Assembly: GCF_022581195.2 (NCBI RefSeq) | Contig: NC_061472.1 | Location: 4,650,001-4,714,000, forward strand | Source of the DNA: Helicoverpa zea | Taxonomy: Eukaryota; Arthropoda; Insecta; Lepidoptera; Noctuidae | Length of the DNA: 64,000 nt | Reading direction: 5' to 3' | Shown here: piece after piece, positions 38,340-51,400 of the stretch | Layout: every line of letters begins with the position of its first letter | Position numbering within the stretch: position 1 is the stretch's first letter | Translations under genes and position numbers: made by a program | Notes under the pieces: generated by a model | The model's database searches: none | Told to the model about the DNA's origin: nothing | Seen by the model: only the letters and a program-made list of their open reading frames with translations

Positions 38340-39140
38340 TTCACCTGTATGTTTGTAACCGACTTCTTTGGGCGCGATTTTGACCCACTTTAAACGGCCA
38401 GATTTCGTTCAAACTTTGTAGATTTATTGAGAACCGATGACAATACACTAATTTGATAAAATTATTCCATTTTTAACCGACTTCCCAAAAAGGAGGAGGT
38501 TACACATACACATCGATTACTCCGAGGTTTATAGACCGATTTACGTGATTCTTTTTTTGTTCGACTCGGAATAGCTGCCAGTTGGCCCCATATTCATCAG
38601 GTCAGGATCTGATGATGGAAACCCTGAGAAATCGAGGGCAACCTTCAAAAATTGTAGGCATACATAGGGTAAAAACTTGACACTCAGGTGTACGCCTAAA
38701 AGCACTATTCAACTGTGAAAATTTGGAGCTGACCTGATGATGGAGACCAGAGAGGGTCGAGGGAACTCGACAACTGAATATGTAAACTACCTCGTGTTTG
38801 GGCTTAAATTATTTGTATTGACAAGACCTTTGCAACAGTGAAGGTTTGGAGCTGACCTGATGATGGAGACCAGAGAAAGTCGAGGGAACTCGACAACTGA
38901 ATATGTAAAATACCTCGTTTGGACTTATATTCTTTGTATTGATGAGAACTTCCCACTTGTATGGATAGTGACAACTATTCGTATCACTGAAAAGCTTTAA
39001 ATAAAAAACTTTTATACAAAAAAATTAAACCGACTTCCCAAAACACTAAAAAGCAAAAAAAAAACTAATTTTAGGTGCATCGGCCTAGAAGTCGGTGGCA
39101 AAATTAACTTAGAAACTCCATTAGACACCGACTTCTAGGC
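38340..39140. repeat. Interspersed repeat with internal 123-bp tandem duplication and terminal hairpin
   Basis: The motif ACCGACTTC recurs (about 38360, 38478, 39031). Two copies of a segment starting TTGGAGCTGACCTGATGATG lie 123 bp apart (38723 and 38846). At the right, GCCTAGAAGTCGGTG (39083-39097) pairs with CACCGACTTCTAGGC (39126-39140), a perfect 15-bp stem. Sequence of this type is abundant in Lepidoptera and is sometimes ascribed to Helitrons; the class is not proven here. Confidence 0.6.
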
Positions 39141-39430
39141 TTTTCAATTTGCAAAATATGATTTTTGTTAATTTATATAATTTTCATCTATAGTCGATAA
39201 GGTAAGAAAATTAATTAAAATTTTCTAGAATTTTTCTCTACAGTCGATAAGGCAGAACTCGATGTTAATTTTTATTTCCAATAATTATCTTTAGCCGTTT
39301 TCTCTAATATTGACAAATTTTTGTATACTAAAGAGAATTTTTTCTACAAAACAAATAATAGTTTTAAAACAAACTAAAAAGTAGAAAATAAATAATAGTT
39401 TAAAAAAACTAAAAAACACGCTTTTTATAG

Positions 39431-39773
39431 AAAAACGAACTAAAAAATAGAAAATAAATTTTAATGAATTTAAATTAAGAAAACAGTGTTAAAAATTTCA
39501 ATGAATATAAATTAATAATAGTGTGAATACAAAAAAAAAATATTTAAAAAAAGCGTGGGGTGCTTTTTAAGATATTATCGAAATGAAAATCACTGTACTC
39601 ATATCTGTCAATAAAATATTTATAACTATTGACACCATGCACCCCACGCTTTTTTTAAATATTTTGTTTTTTGTATTCACACTATTATTAATTTATATTC
39701 ATTGAAATTTTTAACACTGTTTTCTTAATTTAAATTCATTAAAATTTATTTTCTATTTTTTAGTTCGTTTTTT
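39431..39773. repeat. Long AT-rich inverted repeat (hairpin)
   Basis: Left arm 39431-39563 and right arm 39639-39773 are close inverse complements, with a loop of 75 bp. The inner ends are GCGTGGGGTGC and GCACCCCACGC; the outer part pairs AAAAACGAACTAAAAAATAG with its complement. No coding sequence. Probably a foldback or MITE-type element; a target duplication was not identified. Confidence 0.85.
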
Positions 39774-42447
39774 TATATTTTCTTATTCAAAAATGCTGTG
39801 ATAAAAAGTGTACAACTATGTTACTATGATGAAAAAAATATGCTCCACCAAGATCTGAGGCCCAAAATGTCTTATTTATTAAAATTTTCACCGCGAAAAC
39901 TAAGGTAAATAATGAGGCGCCATAAATTATATAGAAATTGATGGCCATTAGATAAACGAGTATTATAATATTATGTGGCGCTAAGTTCTGCAGGCCTTTC
40001 TACCACTGATTTTCATTTGTTGCGTCTATTGGCTTCGCGTGCTCGATATCCCAGGACCGTGTAGACTTTATAATGTTTAGAATAGACACCTCAAGTTTTA
40101 GACATAATATTTTGGGGTTCATTTTAAGAATCCGACTTGATTCACGATTTTGTAAATAAAGTGTAAGAGGGGACAAAATTGAAAGAGCTGATTACAAACT
40201 ATAAGGATGGTGGCTATGTTATGAGCTTCCTGTTGTTGTATAAGTCTGGGTAGATATTCTGTGTAGCCATAACAGCTTTAACAAAAACAATATTGACTAT
40301 CAATATGGGTGCTATCATTTCCTGACTATGGCCACTATGTCTGGTAGTTTAGCACACATTACTTACATAGCTTTGCCAAATAATTTCGCGTATTCAAACA
40401 AGTTGTTTGTTTACTTGACTGAGTATTTTTAACTGTCCTATCATTACATGTTTTTCTACTACAAGGCTTACTACTGTCTATGAATTCCTTTCGACTTTGT
40501 AGAAATTCATAATATTCTACAAAAATGTTAGCCGACCGAGTATTAAAAATCAAAATAAAGGCTGTACCAATTTTTCAGTTCAACAATTTTATACTAAACC
40601 CACCAAACCAACGAACCTGCACGGCCACCCAACTGCAGAACAATAAACCAATAGAAATGCACCATACGGCACCATGGCGCCTATTCTATGTCCACCGTAG
40701 CCTCTTCAAATATAACTGTTAAATGTCTAGATATAAACGCGGCTCGCCAGCTTCCGCGCACGTCATTCTCTATCCAACCGGGCTCAAGCGCAGCCGTACG
40801 TTCCCGCGCTTTTTTGACATTTACAATAAAAAAAAAGTGTATTTACTTTTTTAATTACATAGTGCCTGTGTTGCAAGCCTGCATGTAAGTAGTTGCAAAC
40901 TATTTTAAGTCGGCCGTTGACATTTAGTAGAATGTAGGTCAAACTCGCTTTGTTATGCGTAGCTTAACGGGCCCTTTTAAGGTTAAGCCTTTATTAATTC
41001 GCGGTTTAAGGTTTATTTTATGGTATAGATTAATGGGTTATATTAATTTTCTTTAGGTTAGTAGGTTTTGAGCTTTGATCAAGGACTTATTTCATGTGCT
41101 AGTTATTAAATCAATAAATAATTTCGAACAACAATTTCGACCTACTTTTTACGTTTTTAATTATCAAAGTGAATTTTTGATTACCAATAGCAGATTTTAA
41201 TGATTTTTGGCCATGCAGAAGACACCTTTAATGCCTTCAATAATAGTTGACTAATTTTTAACTTTAGCATTTAAAACTTGTTTTCAAAAATGAGACTAAC
41301 ACAGAAATATGTAATGACGAATATTTTTCTTAAATTCTTGTGCCACGTGTTAGTTATGCACTGTCAACGGACATTAAGTATTATTTTTTAGTTAACACCT
41401 CGTCCTCCTTGAGTCGGTTTACTTATATCTTATTTAGGTAGATGACGGTACCTCAGGATGTTTCCTTTGCCTGGCCGTGACCGAGGTTCTTAATTTATGT
41501 TTTATTGTAAACATAATAAATAACTTTTATTAAACAACGTTAATTATGAATGTAAAATATTATATTGGTTGTTTTTCGGTCTATCTCAGAACATAAAAAT
41601 ACGTATCGTTCTTTTAAAATTAGTGGCCAATATTTGCAGATCTACACAATACCTACTTCTGTTATCAGAATGTAGAAATAACATAAAAAATACCTATTTT
41701 ATTTCGTGGAAAAATAGCTAGCCAAACATGTCATAGATATTTATATTCGGCGCCTCTTTTGGGCAAATTATTAATTTGACAAAAGTTCAAGGTCGCCTCC
41801 ACAGCTTATTGTCAATAAATCATTGTAAACCAACTCCCGATAATTAATACGGTCATAACTCGTTTGCACATCAAAAATGAATTTAAACCTAACTGACCAG
41901 AACTTAAGAAACATTTTGCCCTGATAGACAGATGATCGTTCTCTGTCAGTAAGTTATATCTAGTAATGCTATTTAAATTCAAACAAGTTCGAATTTTCAA
42001 TTTTCGAATAAAGAACTGGTCTTTAATATTATTATCATTTGTTTTTTTTTTATATTCAAAATTAAAATATTTTTATAATGTTTTAAATTAATTAGCGTGT
42101 CGAATAGGTGTTTTTTCTTAGAAGTTTTTCTGTCAGTTAAGTATGAGTCAGAATATATTTTTGCTGAACTATATTGGGTTGATTGTCCCTACTTATCCTC
42201 TCTTGCCATTGGCAGAATCGATGGAGTCGAGATTTTTTTTTAAATAGTTAAACTTTACTAATTAGGTATTTCATTTAACTCCAACCTTTGAAGATTATTG
42301 AATTCCGAATAGATAACTACTGAAGATTTTTTTTAATTATTTTATTTCAAATTCGTTAAAACCTCAGATTTTAGACTAAGATGACACTTTAAAGTCTAAT
42401 TAATATTTTTGTTTTCCAGATAATACGGACTAGCTGAAAAACAGAAA

Positions 42448-45400
42448 ATGCGCCCCCTATTATTGGGTAAGTTTATTAAAAATGCATACTTCACTAACTT
42501 ACAAATATTTTTAATATTTTTTCACGTCGTCCTTCGGGATTCGGGTGTTAAAGGATGGAACAAAGGAAAGTCAAAAGTTTCTTTGACAACTAATTTAAAA
42601 TTGTAATTAAATCATTTGGCGAAACAAAAGCGAAATGCCGGTTTTTTAGCTTACTGGTTCTTTAGGCCACCTTCAAGTTAGTGTAATGAGATAAACGTAA
42701 GACAGGAGTCATCTCTAAATTGGAATTTTATTTGTAATCTAGACTTTTCTATGTTTTCATTAATTATGATTTTAATAAAAATACAAAAATCTCCTAAAAA
42801 TATGATACTTATTCTAAATCCTTAATGAAATTATGTTATTGACAACAACTATATAACTATCTACACTCTTAAAAACAAGTAACCACATGATTCAATAAAA
42901 AGAGAATAAGTTAAATTCTGAAAATATTTTAGGTTTCCTAGGGTCTAAGGTTCAAAATGCTAAAGCCTAGTTTGGGGTTAATGAGAAATACACTTTTCTA
43001 TTTTGGAAATTTAATTTTCATTCTATTCTACATATTAAATCACACATAATCCAATCAATAGATATCAATTAAACATTTCTATCATCAACTGGTTGTTATT
43101 ACGACAATTTTACCAACAAGTGCGTTTGCGCAGCGTTAGGACATATTCTATGGGAACTATATTTTTTGTCACCAAAATTTATATTTGTCATCAAGTTGTA
43201 TCACCTAATAAATAGATCTATCGCCACGAAATATTTTCGTTCTCAGATAAACAAAGAGTGTTCCCAGGTATGAATTAGCAAATTATTGTTAATATAATGT
43301 GTAAAATATGAGATGGATTACCAATAAAATTGTAGTGCATTACATGAATATAAACTTCGTTCTTATAATAATAGTTTTATTACTTAAATAATATCTTGGT
43401 GCTCAAAATGGTAGATCTGTCACCAAATAAATCGATTAATCGATCCCTGACTGCGACTCCTTTTTATTTGTTATTTTGTCACCAATACAGTAGTTACATT
43501 TTATTTCGTTCAGTTATTAAAATAATGTATTCGTTACCAATTTAATACATCAGTTTATAATTTTAATAAAAATATGTTCAAAGGGAAGAGGAAGGGAAGG
43601 GAGACAAATTGGCGCGCTTTCGGGCCTCAACGAATGGGTTGTAGGTTGGTTGTAGGTACGATCATACGATGCGGGGCGCGGGCAGTGAGATTTTTAACAA
43701 TAAATATTGATTATTTTGACTTTGATTAATTGTTTTATTTACTATTCAGCTAGAAATTTAATTTAAATACATTTATACTACCTGTGGAAACTAAAGCCCT
43801 TGGGGGGAGGCACATGGCCAGTTAAGTAGTAGACTCTTTTGGTTGAAATGATGATGACGACCACCCTACATTTTTAGACCTTCATGAAATTTTCTAGTGA
43901 TATAATATATGATTTATTGGTGATCTCTTTAAATTAGTTTGCTTAAATACTATTAGGACAAACCTATTATAATACATACAAAATCATTTATTTGGTACTT
44001 GACCCCATATCTCCATGATTTTCGGTAATTTATTGTGGAAATGATTTTATATTGTTTGGTGACTACATTTGGTGACAAATCTACTATTTTGAGGGCAAAC
44101 CCTATTATTTAAGAAACACAAAATGAATTAAATTGGTGACAGCTTAAATCATACCCATATTCTATTTGTGTGAATTATCTAAGTTATGAGCTCATCAACA
44201 AGATCGAACATAAGATTGTAAAGATGTTTTTATTGCAAGTATGAGAAGAATCTAAATTCTGAGGAGGTTATTTTTATCGGTTTTTGATAAAAACCTACTT
44301 ATACCTCGAGTGTCAACTACATACATCAGTAGATAATATTAAACTTTTTATGTAGACACTTTTGGTAAAAAAATATTCGTATTTTAGTTAAGGCCTAGTT
44401 GTGAACCGAGAAAACTTAAAGTTCAGGTTAAATGCATATCAAAATTGAAAGTAGTATATTTACACATTAGAGAAAACATTCGTAAATTAAATTTAATCTA
44501 AAATCAAGATAAGTATTTAATTGATTCTAAGAAAACATACTTTTGGAAAAAATGACTTTGACAAATGCAAAGTCAAATGCACTTTGTTGATAGGAATTTG
44601 AAGGAAGACCAATCAAATTATAGACATGAGGAAAAATCTATTCAAAACATTCGGATCTGCTAATGTTTATTAAAAGTAAATATATTTTAAGCTTATCGAT
44701 CAAAATTGTTAATACGTTTACGATAGTTTGTTTATGCTCCTAAATCGGTAGGTATAAGGATGAGTGGTAGTGCGCACGTAGCAAAAATCAAGTATAGGAC
44801 TGAAAACTTTTTTTTTTCTTGAAATGGCATATTGCAGTTCAGCCTACGAGGCTGTTGACTGCTCAACCGGACAAAACTGAAAACTTTGATACGAATCAAG
44901 ATTATGGGTATATTTTTTGTCAAACTACGGGTGTCTGCAGTGTGGAAATAGGTACTCTAAGTGTACCTAAGCTAATCAAAAATATGAATACCTTTTACTA
45001 TTATAATTATACAAATGCAATTTTATAAACGTGCAATTACAATGCATTGTTAACGATAGGATTATTATAATTTTGTCTTGTATTACCATAGCTAGTGGCC
45101 TTCATTTATTTTAATTGTTATTATTGAGGTAGGCTTTATATCGTGCTAATAAGTACTTTCTGAGTAATTGTTCAAGCTAACAACGTGACTTGTCTATTAC
45201 GACTAACATTGGTTTACGGCATTCGATTATTACTTGCAAAACAATGTATGAGAATTAAAAAAACAAACCTTGGAAATTTTTTAATGTTCTCGCTAGAAAA
45301 TATGGTTCATATTTGTGATAAGAACGTACGTTGGTGATAAATGAAGATTTTTAATCTATTTACTTAATTATACACGTAACATTACCTGAGTGAATGAACT

Positions 45401-48400
45401 CAAAATGTCACAGAAATCCCCAACAATATCAATGCTTTACAAGAGAAAATGCCTCGTAATAGCGTATAAAGAATTTTTAAATCTACCAGCATTCCTCAAG
45501 GATATTATGAACATACCAGGCCCATAGACCCATATCGTTGCAACTGCATAAAATAGATGATCGTTAAGCCTTTAAGGTTCTGCCGCGAGTAATATTTCGC
45601 GCGTTTTAACCTTACCTACAAATTCCTATAAACTTCACAAGATGCGCAAAGGTTAGGTATTTATTACTATTTGTTATCTGCGGCGATGCCTGCGGTTGAA
45701 ATTTTAAAGACTTTTTTTGCATTAAGAAATGTTGCCTTAGTAAATTCCCTATAATTCTTTAGTAAAGTACTTAGATCAGCTATGTATACGGCCCAGCCGT
45801 TTTGATGATCCTCGTAGCAAATACTGAGGTAACTCCTTATGACAATAGCTATTTGCAAATAAGTAGCAAATCGGTCCATCCATTTTGACACATATACCTA
45901 TATAAAAATAATTTTGAAAATAAGTTTACGGGACGAGTAACAGGACAGCTTACATTTTAAAATTATTAATTGTCTTAAAGGAAAACCGAATACAATTTCC
46001 TAAACAAACATACACTAAGTAGGTACAATTTTATTTATCTGTATTAGTTTAGAACTCAGCCTGTGTGCTTCTGAGAAGTTAATTTAAATTTCAATGTGGG
46101 ACATCCGTCCGTTTAACAAAAACTATTGAGACAAAGGCCTCTCGTCTCCACATAACTCTTTGATACGTGACTGCATTCTTTTATATTTTATCTGTGGTTG
46201 TATCTGTTACCCGAAATATTATAGTGTAGGTAGGTACTATAAGTGCATCTGTTTTGTAAACAAATAAACTTAAAAAAAATGCCTTCTTGACCTCCGATAC
46301 AAAGAACAAGAGGTCAAAAAGGCATTACTTTATTTCGAAAATCTTACAATACGTCATAGTACAAAGTTACCACATATTTTAAGATTTGTTGAACTTGATT
46401 ATCAGTATCAATAATGACCTATACGTCATTGTTTTGTACTGCTAAACATAATTGCAATTGTTCATTTGTTTAACAATCTAACTTACCTATTATAGGTAGG
46501 TATTCAATAAACTAATTAGGAATGCTCAGTTATATTGACACTTCTAATCGCTTCGCAATCTTTAAAGTAATTGTTATTTTATTTATTTATTTATTTAAAT
46601 CAGGCATCAAGGCCCATAGAAAACACTATACATAAATATTATAACATTAAATCATATACTAATATATATTTTATATAAACTACTTAAAACTAATGTAATG
46701 TAATAAAAATCCGAAAGTTGTTTTTAAGTCGTGTAAATGAACAGAGATGCGTTTGTGCGCACGCGTTGATCTTGTCGCATAAATATTAATGTTCGCAGAA
46801 CGAGATAGTAATACTGAATGCAGTTGCCATAATGTGTGAAACTTTATTCATGACAATTGCTTTTGTATTTGCGTTTGCTTGAAAGTCGATTTTATTGTTT
46901 GTCTGTGTAGATATAGGCTTTTAGCATTAAAAAGAAAAACATAGGCCGTCTTACCAAAAAAACTTTTAAACGTCAGTTTAAGACTTGTCTAAAAAAATGA
47001 CAAATTATGACGTTGACATATGGTTCATTTTGCAGCCAAATTTTTTTTAGACAAGTGTAAAACAGGGGTTAAAGTTTTTGTAGTAAGGCCAATATTGTTT
47101 ATTTGTTGTATTGTTGCTATCTTAATTATGATTGTCATAAAGGTAAAGGGATTGTTTGTGGCTTGAACTCATTATCCGAGGAACTAATGGTCCGATTTGA
47201 AAAAAATTTGCCCATTTATAAATTTCATCCTATATTTTGTTTGGTAGGGAAAAAATCGGGTGCGCGAAGTACGGGTAAGCGCGGGTCACGGGATGCGGGT
47301 GAAACCGTTGGCAGAAGACAATAAAGTTTTAAAATACAAGAAAATAAATCCACTTATCTATTACAATTAACAACAATGGACTAGCATATCCGAAAAAAAA
47401 CGCATGGTGTAACGACCACAGTCTAAAAATTAAACAGCCAACAAATTCGATTCATCACACATTTCATTGCTCTCCGTAGGTACATTGTTTTACTCGGTAT
47501 TTATACAGGGACATAGAAATGCATGTGCAGTCACTTGGCGTACAATTATACAAGTATGTGCTAGTACTGGGAGTTAACAACAAAGTTTATTATTTTGCTT
47601 TGTGCCGCTGTGATTACTTTCGACTGAGGTATGCACTTAGAGAGCGAAGTACGGCGAGCAAAAATAATAGAAATAGATTTTTCTAAATATTCCCAATTTT
47701 CCCTGTTCCCAATTTTATTTGGGGTCGGCGCAATATGTCATCCGCTTCCATTTTTCCGTGTCCCTCGTCATACTGACACTCAGTGAGTTATTATTTCCAT
47801 AAATGTATGTATGTGTGACATAAATGTGTGTAAATAAATGGTTTAAATATCTTCAGCTAGTCATGTCGTGTGTGTTTGTTAATAATAAAGAATATTTTCT
47901 GTAACGGTATCTGTAAAAAACTAAGGCTAAGCTTGATCAAAAATGTGATCCATTAAATAGCTGTCAATTGCGCAAAAAGAACCGGTTGATTGATCTTTAG
48001 TTGAATCTAATCCATACTTTTTTTTGTGTCTCTTAAAATTGTTTACTAGAGGATTGATAGTGCGTTTAGTATGCCTAAGTATTGCCATGGGACAACATTT
48101 TGAAATTGTTTGTTTTGTTTTAAAGACTACGGATAACGTGTTCTTTTAGGCATTTGTTTACAAACCTCTGTAGTACGAATATTCTCGCAGAAATGACGAA
48201 GTTAATTAAACCAAAACAAGACAGCCAAAAATCAAACATCAAGTTTACGATAGATGACAATGACATAAAAAAAACCCGTTAAATCACACATGACAGTGCT
48301 AACATCGCTAAGTGTTCACTTGCTGACGCTACTCGATCACAATGGGTAGGGTCAGCACAGTGCGTTCACCGCAGCGTGCTTTACTTTACCTCACATTGGA

Positions 48401-51400
48401 CCAATCGCATGCCTTTCCCATGCTTTGTGCAGTTGTCTTTACTTTTACAACGTTCAGATGTAGGAGTATTTAATACTTGAGATTTGTAAGCCATTAGGTG
48501 CAGCCAATAGGTACTTTTGTTGAGTCAATGAATTTTTTTAGTTAGGTATGAGTCGAATTTCTGTCTGTCTCTTTTTGAAATAAATATATATGTAGGAAAA
48601 ACTTTTTTTAATCAAGTTCACGAGGCGGCATTCCATCTCAAAAAAGATCTCTCCATAGTTAATTACAGTGGATCAAAATATTTTTTCTACGCTGTTTGCA
48701 CGAATGAGTGATAAAATCGATCAATCTTCTACCGACCTTCCGATAGCGTGTAACATTCCCAAAAACAGAATACTTAGCTTTATCTTTCTCCTCACATACA
48801 CAGCTATGGAATGTCTCATAAATTAAATGATGATTTAATTTATTTGGGATTATATTTAATAATTCATAGTATAAGAAAGTCTTTCTCCCAGTTTACCTCT
48901 ACGCTAGCACAAATGCATACCGTTGCAGCACCAAGCCACCGTGACGCTGCACCCACAGTCCCGTACTCCGCGCTGTGCCGATAATCTGCACGCAATCGCA
49001 CTGCAAGCACACTGCAATTAGTGTAATTACTCACTAATGCGATGCTGTTGTGAGATTAATGAAATGGTGATAATTAGGATAGTGCTCGTAGTTTCTAGAA
49101 TGTTCATAGGTTTGCTATTTGATAGGTCAACGTCGAAGATGTGTGCTCCAGGATCATTTATATCGGTTAAAAATAGTACTTAATCTTTGTTACCTTAACA
49201 AAATCTTTAAGTACTCAAAATAAATCAAAGGGAAGAAATGAACTGATATAATAGGAAAGAAAATGACCACGTACTTTAACATTGCACCTATCTCTTTGTA
49301 TTCGATGATAGGATGAAAGCTGGGAAGATAAATAAATACGAAAAAGTCTGTTTAGAAAATTGCTAAATATAATCTTATCTATCTATTCTAATTTGTCTAA
49401 TAAAATCAGTGAAGTGTGAAATAAATATGTCTACTAAGCACTATCTAATAAACGACTAACTGCCTGGATTAATTGCGCAATCATCATAAACCTACTATTA
49501 TACAGCTTCGCAATAAATTCTAATTTTATGCATATATCGCGAGATGACTTTACGCGAACAATAAATCGAAAACTTTCACGAAGAAGAAATCGCTTTCTCG
49601 AGAAAGCTGAACGTTCTAGACTAGATGGTAAACATGTATTGGAACTTGTTTTCGATACTATGTTAAATGCAAAATAGGAAAAGTTAATTTTTACCTGTCA
49701 ATATAAAGATAAAAAGCATAAACCTTATTCTAATAAGAATTTACTAAACATTGACAGGATCTTTAACTATTAAATTATTTCATGTGAAAACGTTGTGACT
49801 TGTCTACTAAAGACAGCCTTCAAAATGACCATAAAATCCCACCTCACACTGTAACCCATGCCTAAGATCTATTAATAAATTGTCCTGCAGCGAACGGTCA
49901 CAAGAACACACATAATCTGCATCGATACCGCTACGTTCTCGACCCACATCTCGAGATGTCTCTAGAACCAGTCTCATATCGATACTGTTCGGAACAGTTA
50001 CATCGAGAATTAATCGAGTCAATATTAAGGACATGGATTGTTGACAACTCGGTAATTAGGCTAATATGGCAAATGATCGCGTAAATGTGAACGTTAAGAA
50101 TGTTAGTGCAACTGCTAGTGATGATGGAAATATTTGAAGTGCTTGCATTCGATGCATGTTAGATCCGATTTGTTTCGGTGCGTTAACGATTTTAATAAAG
50201 TATCGCAGTAACGGGCGTCTTTGATAATGTTTTTACCATTCGGGAATGACGTGTTATATCTTACAAAATATTAAGTTTGTCATCAGCTTCGTGACTGCAT
50301 CATTCATTTACGGAGTTCCGTCTTACTTTTGGTTTTGGTTAGTTGCCAGAATTGTTTGATTGCAATTCTGGCAACTGTTTTCCTTCTCTTAGACGTGATC
50401 ATAATGTTAATGGATGTTTTTTTGAGTAATTTAATCTTATTATCTTCGTTTAACCTGCCTTTCCTCAAAGACAATGTCATGAACTTCATCAGATAACAAT
50501 ATTATCCTTTACTTTCCAGTGCTGTTCGTGGTTGGTCTGAGCAGTGCGCGATGGCTTCGCGGCGGTCGATCCACAGCGCCCAAAGACACCAGCTTCGTAG
50601 GAGAAGCCACCAGTGAACTGTCCACTGCTATCTTCCAGGTAATCATCATCTATCATCATTATATTATCACTAATAAGCCCTGAGACCATATACTATAGAA
50701 AGAACTATCTATAGTTGTTTTTAATATTACATACTTTGCAGAAAATGTTTTTGTTTAGATCTTGATTTTGTCAACTCATTTTTGTTGGTTCCTCATATTT
50801 TGTATTGTAGATACAATAGGAATGTTTAGAACCAGAATAAAGTTAGGTACTTTCGTAACATGGGAGTTTTCCCCAGAAATGACCATAAAACTATATAGGG
50901 TGGTATATAAGTAAGTGCATAAGACTACAGTGGTACACGACATGGATTCCAGTCAATAGCCACACTAATTGTTTCGCTGCAGGCCTAATTGATGTCGAGT
51001 ATTTAGTTACGAAGGAATGTGGAGATCGAAGCGACCACGAATGTTTTCACAAAGGCTAGCGTTCGTGGTAATAATAGCATGGCAACAACTAAGCCAAGAG
51101 ATATTGTGTACAAAGTATAATTTTCTTCACAAGTTTATAGAAAGTATACAAGTGAGGTCGATGTGTTCGGAATCTTTTATATACTTAGTTTAATGTTTCA
51201 TTTACAGGGCTACATCGATGATGACAAAAACATCGCGTTCTCACCCCTCGGCTACTCTGCAATCCTGGCTATCCTCGCAGAAGGTGCTCGTGGTGAGACG
51301 AGGGAACAGCTGGTGTCCGCTTTACATTTACCTCAGGACCCCAACCTTACAAGAAAGACATATCGCTTCATAATGGAAAGATTGAAGAACAATCACGAGT

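Larger units (their letters stand above)
33479..42419. other. Gene-poor, repeat-bearing region between serpins B and C
   Basis: No coding exon was recognised on either strand over about 9 kb. It holds an (ATG)n microsatellite at about 34003-34024, a degraded dispersed repeat near 35265-35420, a SINE fragment at 36668-36868, a repeat with internal duplication at about 38340-39140, and a hairpin at 39431-39773. The right part should contain the promoter and at least one non-coding first exon of serpin C, since an acceptor ends at 42419. Confidence 0.6.
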
